Positions 37,801-49,800 of a DNA stretch of 64,000 bases are shown here, one piece after another. Position numbers and translations under genes: made by a program. Positions within the stretch are counted from its first letter, which is position 1. Each line of letters begins with the position of its first letter. The notes beneath the pieces are model-generated. The model was not told where the DNA came from and did not search any database. It was given only the letters and a program-made list of their open reading frames with translations. Source of the stretch: Tetracentron sinense (Eukaryota > Streptophyta > Magnoliopsida > Trochodendrales > Trochodendraceae); NCBI GenBank assembly GCA_015143295.1, contig CM026551.1:49650034-49714033 (forward strand), written 5' to 3'.

Positions 37801-40800
37801 CTTTGCACTGCAAATACAAAAAAAATATACTTAAGTGAGACTTACAGGTTAAGAGCCCTCCATGAGGGAGCCTTTCCAAGTTGTTTCAGATCAATCATCC
37901 AACATAATCTTTTTGCTAATATGTTGACTGAAACCTGCATCACCTCATTTTGACACACCTGTATCCATTTTACTTCAGTTTTTCTCCTCCTTCAAGGGCC
38001 ACCATACACTCATTTTTTTATTTTTCTAACATCATCTTATGTTAAGTTCGATTGAAAATCTAAGATAGAATTAATTGTCAATAAAAGAATAGAAAGAAGT
38101 AATATATTCACGAAGTAATCTTAAATTGTTATCTTCTCTAATTAGTTTCATGACCTGCCTGCTTTCTTTTGTTATTCTACTTCTGAGGTTGACACTATCT
38201 GATTTAACAAAAATTGCAGTTCTATGATCTATTGAATATATTGGAACTCAACGGGCTTCCCTCAGAAGAAAATCCGTATCTGTTTAATGGCGACTTTGTG
38301 GATAGGGGATCCTTTTCTCTGGAGGTCATTCTTACACTCTTTGCATTTAAATGCATGTCTCCATCAGGTACGCCCTCTTTTGTTTCTGAAGTTCTCTGAT
38401 TAGCTTTATGTATATATTTTTTTACATTCACAATCCTTGCTTATTGAAAGAATAACAAATGGAAAGAGAATTTTTCATTTTGTAGGTTCATGTTTTCTCT
38501 TCTTAATCCATCTGTCCAATATTTTCTTTTGGTTTAATCTAATGTTTGAGCCATTTACATTGTTTTTCTGTTCGCATTATAATGATATTTAATTGGTACT
38601 GGCTAAAGATTGTGTGATCTGTTACAGTTGTGGGTAGATATTGGTGTAAGTGATGCTTCAGCAGCTTTGTTTTGGGACAGCTTTCTTGTAACATTTTCTA
38701 CAAAACTATATTGTTTTCAACATATTGCGTTTTAAAAGTTGCCTATCTCTTCAAACTTGATGGTTAAAATGATACGTATCTTTGGCAACATTATATACAT
38801 AATATTTCATGGTATTCAATTTGGACTTGGAAAACTTTTCTTTCGACAATGTTCATTCATTCACGTGTTTGCCCATGTCAATACTTTCATAAGATATGAA
38901 CATGTCGTATAAGTAATCCATGCTTGTAAACCTATAATTTCATTTTGCCAGGTTGATTTCTATTAACTTATTCTTACAAATTTTCAGCTATATATCTATC
39001 TAGAGGAAATCACGAGAGCAAGAGCATGAACAAGATATATGGTTTCGAAGGCGAGGTCAAGTCGAAGTTGAGTGAAACATTTGTTGAACTCTTCGCCGAA
39101 GTATTTTGCTGTTTACCTTTGGCTCATGTAATTAATGGGAAGGTCTTTGTAGTTCATGGAGGTCTTTTTAGTGTGGATGGGGTGAAACTTTCTGACATCA
39201 GATCAATTGATCGGTTTTGTGAGCCTCCTGAGGAAGGTAAACTGCATATGCCTTTTGTATTGCCTGTTCCAATTTTCTCCTACATATATCGCCATTAGGC
39301 ATGCTATCATATATGTCACTGTCCGTGATTATTGCAAACTTTTTCTCTCTAGCTCTAATAATTTGAAGTTGATTTAATAAGCTGCCATTTTATTATATGT
39401 GATTAAGGTGGGGCTAAATTGCCTGATTAGGCATCAAAAGCTTCACAAATATAAATTACAATTTTGAAAAAGCTCAGGTTGAGCCAGGTCTACAACAAAA
39501 GGTGAGAAAAACAAAAGTGAACATATGATGCAGCATTAGTTCTGGAATGACATACTTAACTATCATTCACCCCACACAACTCAAAAGTTGGAAGTTAGCC
39601 TCTTTTTTCTGTAATGAGTAAAATAAATTTCTTTTTTTGGCGATGTCATCATGTCATGTAATGATGAATTATGTCGCCTGGAGGCTAAAGATGAATTAAG
39701 ATCATGGCAAGCCTGTTACTCACAGTTCAGCCTCCAGGTGATATTATTCTCTTGCTTTGTTTTAATTATCACTGAAATATGCAAAATTTCGACCGATTTC
39801 GGCACCATATTTTACACTTTTTTGATGAAATATGCTGACATTTGTCATTTTTCAGAAGATTTTGTTTCTTTTACAATCTTTAGGCAAAAAATGGAGTCAA
39901 TGCAGTTAAATTCTGCAAAAAAATAAATAAAATGGTTCGGCTTAAATTTCCTGTTTACCTCATTTGACCTCTTAAAAGAAAAAGGAGGATCATGGGGGGA
40001 AGTTACCCACCTAATTTTACCTACCGGGTTTCTGTGATGCTTTTGGGGGCATCCTGTTGGGGTTAGCATGGGGTTTCATGATTTTCCTTTTATTTTGTGG
40101 TTAGCATCGGTTCACATTCTCATGAACTATGCGTTTTATGTTTCTTTGTATCTGTTTTATGTTTATTTATGAATTGCTCGGATTACCGATAAAAAAAAAA
40201 CTCCTACTCCTTGACTTACCCTGGTGTCCATAGGGAAAATTCTGAGTGGGTCGGTACGGACACCCGAAGGGGACTAGTCCTTTCCTCGAAGGGGGTTTGG
40301 GACACCCTCCGTTACCCAAAAAAAAAAATTACTCACATTCCACCTCAACTTCTTTCTGCTGGTTAGGGGAAATAGGATTAGATTAAGATTTTTATTGAGA
40401 GCAGAATATATTGAGTAGAACTTGAAGAGTTGCTGATAGAGAGCATTTCTGTGCAGGTTAGAGAAATAAAGAAAAAAAAGGATGTTTTTGTTGAGAGCAA
40501 AATATATCGAGTAGAACTCGAAGAGTTGCAGATAGAGAGCGTTTGGATTAGGCTAGGGTTTTCCAATTTGTACGGCCTTGTTGTTCCAGTTACCCTATTT
40601 AATCAGGGTGTTCAGTTCATACGAGTCTTATCCCCCCCTTTTTTGTTGCATGTAGAGAGAGTTTCGATTAGGTTAGATCATTAGAGTTCTCCAGTTCAGG
40701 CACCCCTATGTATACCCTCTTTAAAATAGGGATTTCATTTCATGAGTCTTACATTCCCTTATATAGCATTTTGGATAGAAAGAAACAATTCAATGCACGT

Positions 40801-43800
40801 GCATTTAGTTATGTGCCAGATTTGAAGTAGCTCCAATCAGGTCAATCAAATTATTGCAGCCTATGATCTATGAATAACTGAATCATCTGTCTGACCCATG
40901 GTTGTCAAGGCGACCAGGAGACTTGAGGCGACAGACCCCATGGACACCTGAGGCGCCCGAGGCATCGCTTGATGAACCTTATGCTACAGAAATTTTCCTT
41001 AATATGAGATCCATGCATGATGTATATCAATTTATAAATGATCCTACATTCATATAAATTACATCATTGTCAAGATGCACTTTGATAGAACCATCATTTG
41101 AGATAATTTTAAGAACAATAAATGGAGATTTCAAATATAGACAAAAATGGAATAAAAAATTAAGCCTACAGTGACAGCTGGAAAGGGGGGAGGGGAGGGG
41201 GGAGGGGGGGGGGGGGAGAGAGAGAGAGGAGAGAGAGAGGGGGGGGGGGGGATAAAAAATAGAAAGAAACAACAATCAATAGCGACAACCCAACAGGAAA
41301 GAGAGGAAGAGGGGGGAGAAGAGGAGAGTATAAGACTGAATAAAAAGTAGAAAAATAGTCCGACAGTCAAATGTGATGTTGAAGAAGGGAGAGAGAGAGA
41401 GAGAGGGGGGGAGGGGGGAGGGGGGAGGGGGGGGGGGGGGGGGGGGGAGATGGAGATGTCACACCTCTTACTTTCATTTCATTATTTTTCTCGATTATAC
41501 TCAAGATAAGGAATAAAAATAATATATGATAAATAAATATATAACTATGGGGTCTGCACTTATTTAAATTATAAAAGACCCTTTAAATATGGTTTTATAA
41601 GAGTTTTGGGAGTCCTAAAGGGAATTTGGGGTATTTAAAGGCTCTTTGTTATTATTAGGTCGCCTGAGCCCTGCTGTACTTTAACAACCATACAAAAAAA
41701 AATGGGACTATATGGTCCGCCCATAAACAGAGGGAATGAGACTAATTGATCCACCCATTGAAAGAGAACAAGTTAACATGAGAGAAGCATACTTGACACC
41801 GTCACTTCTTTCTTTTTCTATCTGCAAACTTTTTTTTGTTGGATGTCCAAATCTTAACATATTATATTATAAAAGACATGAGGAGTATATAAAATAACAC
41901 ATTTTTTTATTTATCGAACTATCATATTCAAATAAAATAAAATAAATTTTTGTATCCTTAAACAATATTAATATTACATATATCAGATTTTTAATAACAA
42001 CCGCCTGAGGCGGCCTGTCGCTTGATCCCAACAGAGTGCCTAGCCGCCTATGCGACCGCATGAGGTGCCTGAGGTGATGCCTTTAACAACTATAATCTGA
42101 CCCATTCTGTTGTGGGCCACCTCATGGGTCAAAGATCGACAATAAGATATTACCTTTCTGAAACATTAGAAAGCACAAAAAATCGAGGTTAACAATTAAG
42201 AATGGATATTCCATCAATTATGGTCTTGTTATTGACTAATTCCTCATGCAGGAACTCCATTTCACAGTGTAGATCTTCTATTAAATTCATTGATTAAGGA
42301 TGTATTTAGACAACATCAACGGTTCAAATCATAGATCTATGCTTCAATTGGTAGATCAATGATTCAAAATCATAAATTAAAATCAAACTTCAAAGATGCA
42401 ATACAAAATTAAGGTTAACTATAAAGTGTACAGCTGATCTTACTGTGGTCTTATTTTGGGCCTACCTTTTCTTTTGGACTTATTCCTGATATGCAAGATT
42501 GACATTTTTAGTCGATCTACGGTTATGATCGTTGAAATGGGCTGGCTTTGCATTTATTTATCATATATCTGCATGTTAGAATGCCTCTAAAATATATCAA
42601 TGGTTCAGATCGTAGATGTATGCTTTAAATTGTTGATCAATGATCTAAATCATAAGTTTAAGGTATATTGTCTTTTCGAAGTTGTAAAACTAGAGTAAAG
42701 TTGCAATCTCAATTTAACTTTACCAAGTCTATGTCTATAGTTCAAATCATAATTTAAGGTAGATCTATGTTTTAAATTGTAGATCTAGTGATCTACAGTT
42801 AAGATCGTTGAATCATGCTAATTTTCATAAATGTGGCCAATATTAACGGTTCAAATCATTGATCAAAGATGGCCAAAGTATAGTTTTATACTTCAAATTG
42901 TAGATATTTTAATGTATACTCAGTGTAGTCAAGTCGACTAGGCGATGCCTAGGCGAGGCGTGGCCTAGGCGATAAAAATTAATTAAAAATTATATTTATA
43001 TATATAACATATATTCATATTACATAAATAGAGATTTATAATTAGCTTGAAGTTTTAAACCTAATTTATAACACTTTTAGTGTTTTAAACTTGATAAATA
43101 AGGTGAGTCATGAGTGAGAGAGAGAGGAGACTGTCTTCCCAAAAAAAAAAAAGCAGAATTGTAGTCAAATGGCTAAGCAGGTTAGTGATTAACTAAGAAA
43201 ATTTAATCTAGTATAGTAGTCAAAGGGAAAATTGACGTGTGGGTAAACCAATGATTTGACCGACTTGTTTAACGGGATCGGGTGTGACTTGTTTATCTCA
43301 TAGCCCATGATGAATCTTTTGCTGACTTTTTTTTTTGTTTAAGGCAAACTAAACACACTTTCACATGCCCAGACCTAAGGTAATCGCTAGGGTGCCATAA
43401 GGGTATAAATTAGCGATTCCAGTATTTCGGTTTCCACCGCAAAGTGAACCTCTTTTCTTCTCCTCCCTCTCTCTTCTTCCATTCCCTATCTCTGTTTGTT
43501 CGATTTCTTGTATTATTTTGGCTGGACTCTGTTCGTAATAGTGCCGGTAAAAATATCAGAGAGTTGAAATCCCCGACAAGAAATCTTCAAAGTTTCTAGG
43601 AAATAATGAGGTTTGTTTTGCTTAAGTGGGTAACGAAGCATCATCAATGGCCGTTCAAGAATGGTGATTCGAGTATTCTGGTAAAAAAGCAGAAAATAAG
43701 AAATGGAGGCAGCGAAGGGTGAGGAAAAGAGAAAGAGACGCAGACGGGAGAGAGAGAGAGAGAGAGGTAGGTAACTTCTTCCTTCTTCTTCTTCTTCGGG

Positions 43801-46800
43801 TTCTCCTTCTTCTTCGGGTTCCTCCTTTTCCCAACTTCAAAATGCCCTAAAATTAAAAAATAAGAAAGTATATATACAAGAGGACTTATATTAAGTAAAC
43901 TAATTAATTAAACAAATTAAAACCTAAGTTAAAAACCATTTGGTAATACCAAAAGAGAGAAAAACCCATAACATTTATAACCCATTCGCCCAGGCGACGC
44001 CCAAAGTCAGGCCCAAAGTCAGGCGCACAAGCGACACCCAGGTGACCGCTCAGAGAACCTCTGTCACGCCCCGAACCCACGCATAAGGAATCAAGTTCCG
44101 AGATGCGTGCCCGTTCGTCATAACCACGAATGCGGAAGACTTTGCCCGCGAAAATGCGGGAATTTTGAATTTTTCTTATGAGCTTACATAAGCAATAGCA
44201 ACTGGTTAACACAATAACCCATCATAAGCAAATGCGTTACCTTACTAACTACAGTAGTCCTTACTTTGGCACCACAACTGCGCCGGTACACTTTCCAGAA
44301 TCTATCAAGCATAGCTCCTTGTTAATCTACAATCGCTCCAGAATCTGAAGATATAAGATGAAAGAGTGAGCTATAAAGCCCAGCAAAAATCCAGTCCATC
44401 TAAACTATTTTCCACATTTTAACATTCATCAATAATGATATATTAGTACAGTACAATTCTCATATTTATAATAATATTGTAATTCGTGACCCGAGGTCAC
44501 TCAGGGCTATTTCATCCTATTCGAGGTTCCCAACCTCCAATTTGTAAAATTCATCCAGTCATTGTCCACGATACCAGGTTACTGTTTCAAATAAACGCTC
44601 ACGCTTTATCCTTGAGTCCGCAGACTCGATCGGCTAGGCCTTCGCCCGTGTACAACCTCTATCCATGAGTCCACAAACTCAATTATCAACCAATCGGGAC
44701 TTCTCCCGATCATAACGAATCATTGAGTATGTCGACCCAATTAATCCTTAAATCATCTTTAATACATAACCCGGGTCTTACCCGATAACTGCCAGAAACA
44801 ATACTTCTGACACATCACACTCTGTCAGGAACAACACCTCTGACATATCACACTCTGTCAGGAACAACACCTCTGACACTTTATATTTTTCTTCAATGGG
44901 AACACCGACACACACACAATCACATTTGTCAAGAAACACATCTGCTTGCCAGGATACACATCTGCTTGCCAGGATACACATCTGCTTGCCAAGATACACA
45001 TCTGATCAGTCAGGATACACATCTAATAGCCAGGAAACCCATCCAACATGTCAGAAAAATGAAACTCATCTGACAAGCTAGGGACGCACCTTTGACTAAT
45101 AGGAAACACCTGACCACTAGGAAACATCTGACCATCAGGAAACATCTGTCTATCAGGTACACATCTGACATATTACTCTGTCAGGCATAACACCTTTGAC
45201 ATGACACCCTTGTCAGGAAACACATCTGATTACCAGGAATACATCTGACCTGTCAGAAACACCCATCTGATAACCAGGAAACACCTCTGACAATTTAACC
45301 CTACCAGACAAAAACCTCTGGCATCAAATCCTGTTAGGCACAACACCTTTGACATAAAATCCTGTCAGACAAAACACCCCTGACAGTAACCTCTGCCAGA
45401 CAACACCTCTGACAGCTACCATCATATATTATCACAGCCTCTGTTGGGTGCATACCTGCCGACACAAGCCAATGCCCCTCAAGGTTAAATCATTGAGTTC
45501 GTAAACTCAATACATTACTGGGTCCATAGATCCCAATCCAACCTTGAGCCCATGACCCAATGTCGTCCTAACTCTCCCGACTATCAGTCACGGAGGAACC
45601 CGGGCTCGTAATAGATACTGCCTCTCCGGACCTAGCCAAAGAGGGACCACAGACAGCATTTCATGTAAGTTAGGTTTTCTAACCATAGGAAATCCTCAAT
45701 TATTTAAGCCCTGCTTGAATAATTGAACCAGTTGGGCCTCACGCCCGTGGACCAAGTCCGATGGTATACCGTTCCGATGTGGAACATTACCCGACCAATG
45801 ATCTATTTTATTGCCTTACCATGTTCAAACAACACAACATTATACAGTTATTCCGATAGGGAACATATCCGGGCCGATGGGTCCATCCATCACCCTACAA
45901 CATTCAATTATTCAAACAACATCCCAGCACGCAGGGATTGTTCCGGGGTGGAACTTTACTAGGCCAATGGACCTACCATTGCCTTAAAACAAACATCACA
46001 TCATACAAGAGTAGTTCCGATAGGAAACTTAACCAAGCCAATGGACCCTACCATTGCCTTACAATGTCAAAATCACATCACATCACATATATAGAAGCCT
46101 AGTCAGGCTCTCATAACTTCCTGCGGTGCGATCGATCGCACTTCCTCTGCGATCTATCGCAAATCACACTGAGCCTAAATTCCGAGCTAGAAACAGCTCG
46201 AAACCGAGGGCTCCATCCCTCTGCTCCATTTTCACTCCCATCCATACATCATTCATAAGGTCTTTGACCTTTTTTTCATCCACATAATATCACCTAACCA
46301 TTCCACATAATTCAAGTAGCTTAAATAAGGGAAAAAAGAAGAGATGGAGAGGGATTTTAGTTCTTTCGCGCTTTTTGAGATGTCTAGGGACAAAACGGAC
46401 ACTGCCAACGCGTTCGGGAAAAGGATCAACGCCCAAGGTGAAGCTCCTCGCCTTCAAACCTGATTTTCCACAAATTTATCAAACACTTAAGTAATCAACC
46501 TCAGTTAAGGACCCATAAACGCATAATTTTATTCTATTAAAATTCTGGGTCGTTACAACCTCGCCTGACTAAGTAACCGCCAGGCGATCCACCTTGTAAA
46601 CGCCTAGGCGGCACCCCTTGACTACAGTGTTTATACTATGTTTCAAATCGTGATTCTAATGTAAAAACATGCAATTTGAAATAGATCCACCAATGGTAGT
46701 GCTGGTGCACATTGCAGAGGATGAGTACCATTGTTAGATTCGTGAGAATATGACATTTTATTATGACTTTATAGGTTGAGTGTAGCCTGCTACATGGTTC

Positions 46801-49800
46801 ATCGGGTGTCATATTGGTAAGTCCAAAACAAGATGTATATTGGCGTATCAGACCGTATCGGTTGGATACAATGGAAAAAATCAGGATACGCTAAGAAACT
46901 CTTGGATATGGAAGAAAAAACTTGGATACCTAACATAAAATTTCTTTTAATGCAAATATAAGCTAAAAAACAAACTAAATGAAGGCCCCCAACTATGTTG
47001 ATAATCATATATATGAAAGTTAAGAATTTTATAAGTAATAAAAGGCGTGCATGTTGATAAATGGGTATAAAAATACAAACCATATTCACTTAACAAAGTA
47101 TAGGAAATACAATCTAGATATGAAAACTTTACTTTCAGTTAGTTAAATAAGAGTTTATTGAATTACAACCATAGATTATGAGCTTGAATGTAAGTCTTTT
47201 TATCCTGAGTTGTTACACTGTTAGTTGACTTTTTGACCTTGTAGATGAAAATATCTTTGTAGACTAAAATATGAGACTTTTTTGCTGGACTTTTGGGTTT
47301 TGGTAATGTTTTGATATAGTAGAATTTATAAAATTTTAATATTTGAGAAATACCTTACTATTTGAAAGTTGAAATTTTGACATAATCCATAAAATGCGCT
47401 AAAAAATGATTTTTTTCTTGAACTGGAAAGTTGATTTTCTATTCTTCAGGAATTTGGATTTAGGATAATTTTTATTGAATTCAAATTGGGGGTATAATCT
47501 TATTTACATATAAATATCTTAAGCAAATGAAATTAAAATTAATTTAAAATCATATACTTGCTTATCAGGCCCTTATCGGTCTTGTATTGACCCAATACGG
47601 TGGAGTTTTTTTCCAGCATACCAGTGTATCGAGTATGACGTAGCAAAAGAAAAAACCAGCCAGCAAATAGACTTGTTGTGATTCAAGGAAGTGAGTGAAG
47701 GAAGGACTAGATAAGAGAAATAGAGAACTACAAGATCTAGAAAATATCTAGATGATATGGAGTAGTTAACTCAAAACTAAGTTCATTCATGTCCCAAATG
47801 TCATGAGTACATGGCTATTTATAGGCCTTTTGGAACTTTCTAGAAGCATTAAATGCTTACAAGATCTAGACTTAACTTTTGAACTTTCTAGACATTCTTC
47901 TAAAAACTACTACACCTTCCCAAGTTCCTACATCTTCTAGAAATATTGACTTCATGTTTCCCATACTTTGACTATTTGACTTTACCATTACTTTGACTAG
48001 TTTCAAGACTAAGACACAAGCTCTTTTAGTCAACATAATATTAATATGCTCCTGTATCAGGGTAGCTATCAAAATTTTAAACCATGGCTATGTGGATCAA
48101 TAGTATTATCGCCTTTGGTCAAAATTTGATAGCGACTATGACCCGACCTGTAACTCCATAGAGGATATGGCATATCAATGACCTCTCATATGGTTGTTGA
48201 TTATATGACTTTTTTAACATATGAGTATTGGATGTTATAGACAATGTATGGACTATGAACATTCTTTGTATATTAAAGTATCATACATGGCCGTCAACTC
48301 GTAGCTTTGCCCAATAACTTGCCATAATAATAGTACAAAAGCATTTCACAATTAATTTACAGAAGAATAAGCTTCAAATCCATTGAATCTATTTAATCTC
48401 TTCTTAATAAAATGGGTTTTTGATCTTCAAGACAATCCTTACAATTAGAAATAAAATTGAGTAGATATGTCACGGGAGGGTTCACTTCGAATTTTGAAGC
48501 AATATTCCATAGATACACACGTCGTGGTATTTTATTCATTTAATGATTGTTATTGTAATTTTTTCAAGTCCCAAGGGTAAGCATGTCTATTTTCATGTTT
48601 CATAAAGTTTCACTGAGAAGTTTCATTTTTTCCTATTTTTTCTCTCGAATTCCAAGATATTATCCAATTTGGAAATATCTTTGAAAAACTTCCCTTGAAG
48701 CTTTCCATTTTCAAAGTGCAGAATCTCCCTTAAATTGAAGTCTCAAACTTGTTTCATGCTTAAGTTTCTTAGAAAGCTAAGCTAGTATTCCTTCACCGTA
48801 AGAGGTTCTTAGAAATTTGTTGGAAACCAGTTCTTCCTTCCTCATGCTCTTATCCATTTCTTACATTCAATAACCAGGTCACAGTGTATTTTTGTTTCAC
48901 AAGTTCAAAGCCTTTAGACTATATAGTGTTTAGAAATTTGGCTACTTTACTCAATTTGGTCCATCATCATGTGATTGTATTTATTATTATTTTTTTGGGT
49001 TGAACTAGCCAAGAACTTGGAAATCTTGGTCCAAAGACCTTGATTTAATGTTCTTCATCTGCAAGATCTTTAAATCTTATTCAATGCTATCCAAGAGATG
49101 TTTTACAAAATGGAAACCTTTTAGCCACCGCAGCAGGCATGTTGCCATTCTCACTGTCAACTGCTACCTCCACTGTCAGATCCATAGTCACAGCCATCCG
49201 AACCAAAACTGTCACATATGGGCATAGTGATGCATCTAATTAAGTTCCCGATATTTTCGATATTTGTGTACCATGGATATAGTAGAACAGTTTCTTTTTT
49301 CCTTTTCCAATCTAGATGATCCCCTAAGGAAAAAAAAATTGTTCTTTGAATCCGCAAAGGGGGAGTTATGAACACAATGATATTCGAACCCCATATAAAA
49401 TTGTGGTCATTCACAGTTTCTGAACCTATTTTTTCCCAGTTTCCTTGGTCCTATTAGATGACTGCTGCCACTGTTCCTGGCAACAATGGATGCTATTGAA
49501 ATATGAAATCTTCCAAATGCTTGATTTGATACAAATGGCTGTATGTGATATTAAATTGTACAGATAAGCTTCATCTTTCCCTTATCTGCTTTTCATCAGG
49601 GTTGATGTGTGAATTGTTGTGGAGTGATCCACAACCTTACCTGGGAAGAGGCCCCAGCAAGCGGGGTGTAGGTCTTTCTTTTGGTGAAGATGTGACTAAG
49701 AGATTTTTGCAAGAAAACAATCTAGGTAATTTGGTACTAATAATTGATGCTATTCCTAGTTTCATGTTCTTCAAATTAGTGGCTTCACATGCACAACTTG

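Larger units (their letters stand above)
42921..46629. mobile_element. hAT-like element, family C copy 2, split by a solo LTR
   Basis: Ends CAGTGTAGTCAAG and CTTGACTACAGTG are inverted repeats. The flanks TGTATACT (42913-42920) and TTTATACT (46630-46637) are an 8-bp duplication with one change. Ends are rich in GCCTAGGCG words. Without the LTR the element is about 1.2 kb. It contains GA runs and CTT repeats (43740-43830) but no transposase. Confidence 0.88.
39237..49599 (+). other. PP5: PP5 intron 9 (10.4 kb)
   Basis: A large intron between the HGG exon and the LMCELLWSD exon. It contains a LINE tail, a SINE-like piece, family B, C and F hAT-like elements and two solo LTRs. Bases 42100-42900 and 48065-49599 are AT-rich without recognisable genes. 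Confidence 0.9.

Noticed and set aside
43655-43840. Arg-rich minus-strand frame
   Set aside because: Translation of CTT/GA microsatellite sequence.
44896-45081. His/Thr-rich frame in the LTR minisatellite
   Set aside because: Product of the repeat unit read in frame, with no coding evidence.
44790-45420. CRISPR-like array of about 20-bp repeats
   Set aside because: Repeats are imperfect, have no unique spacers of regular length, and lie inside a plant LTR; this is a minisatellite.
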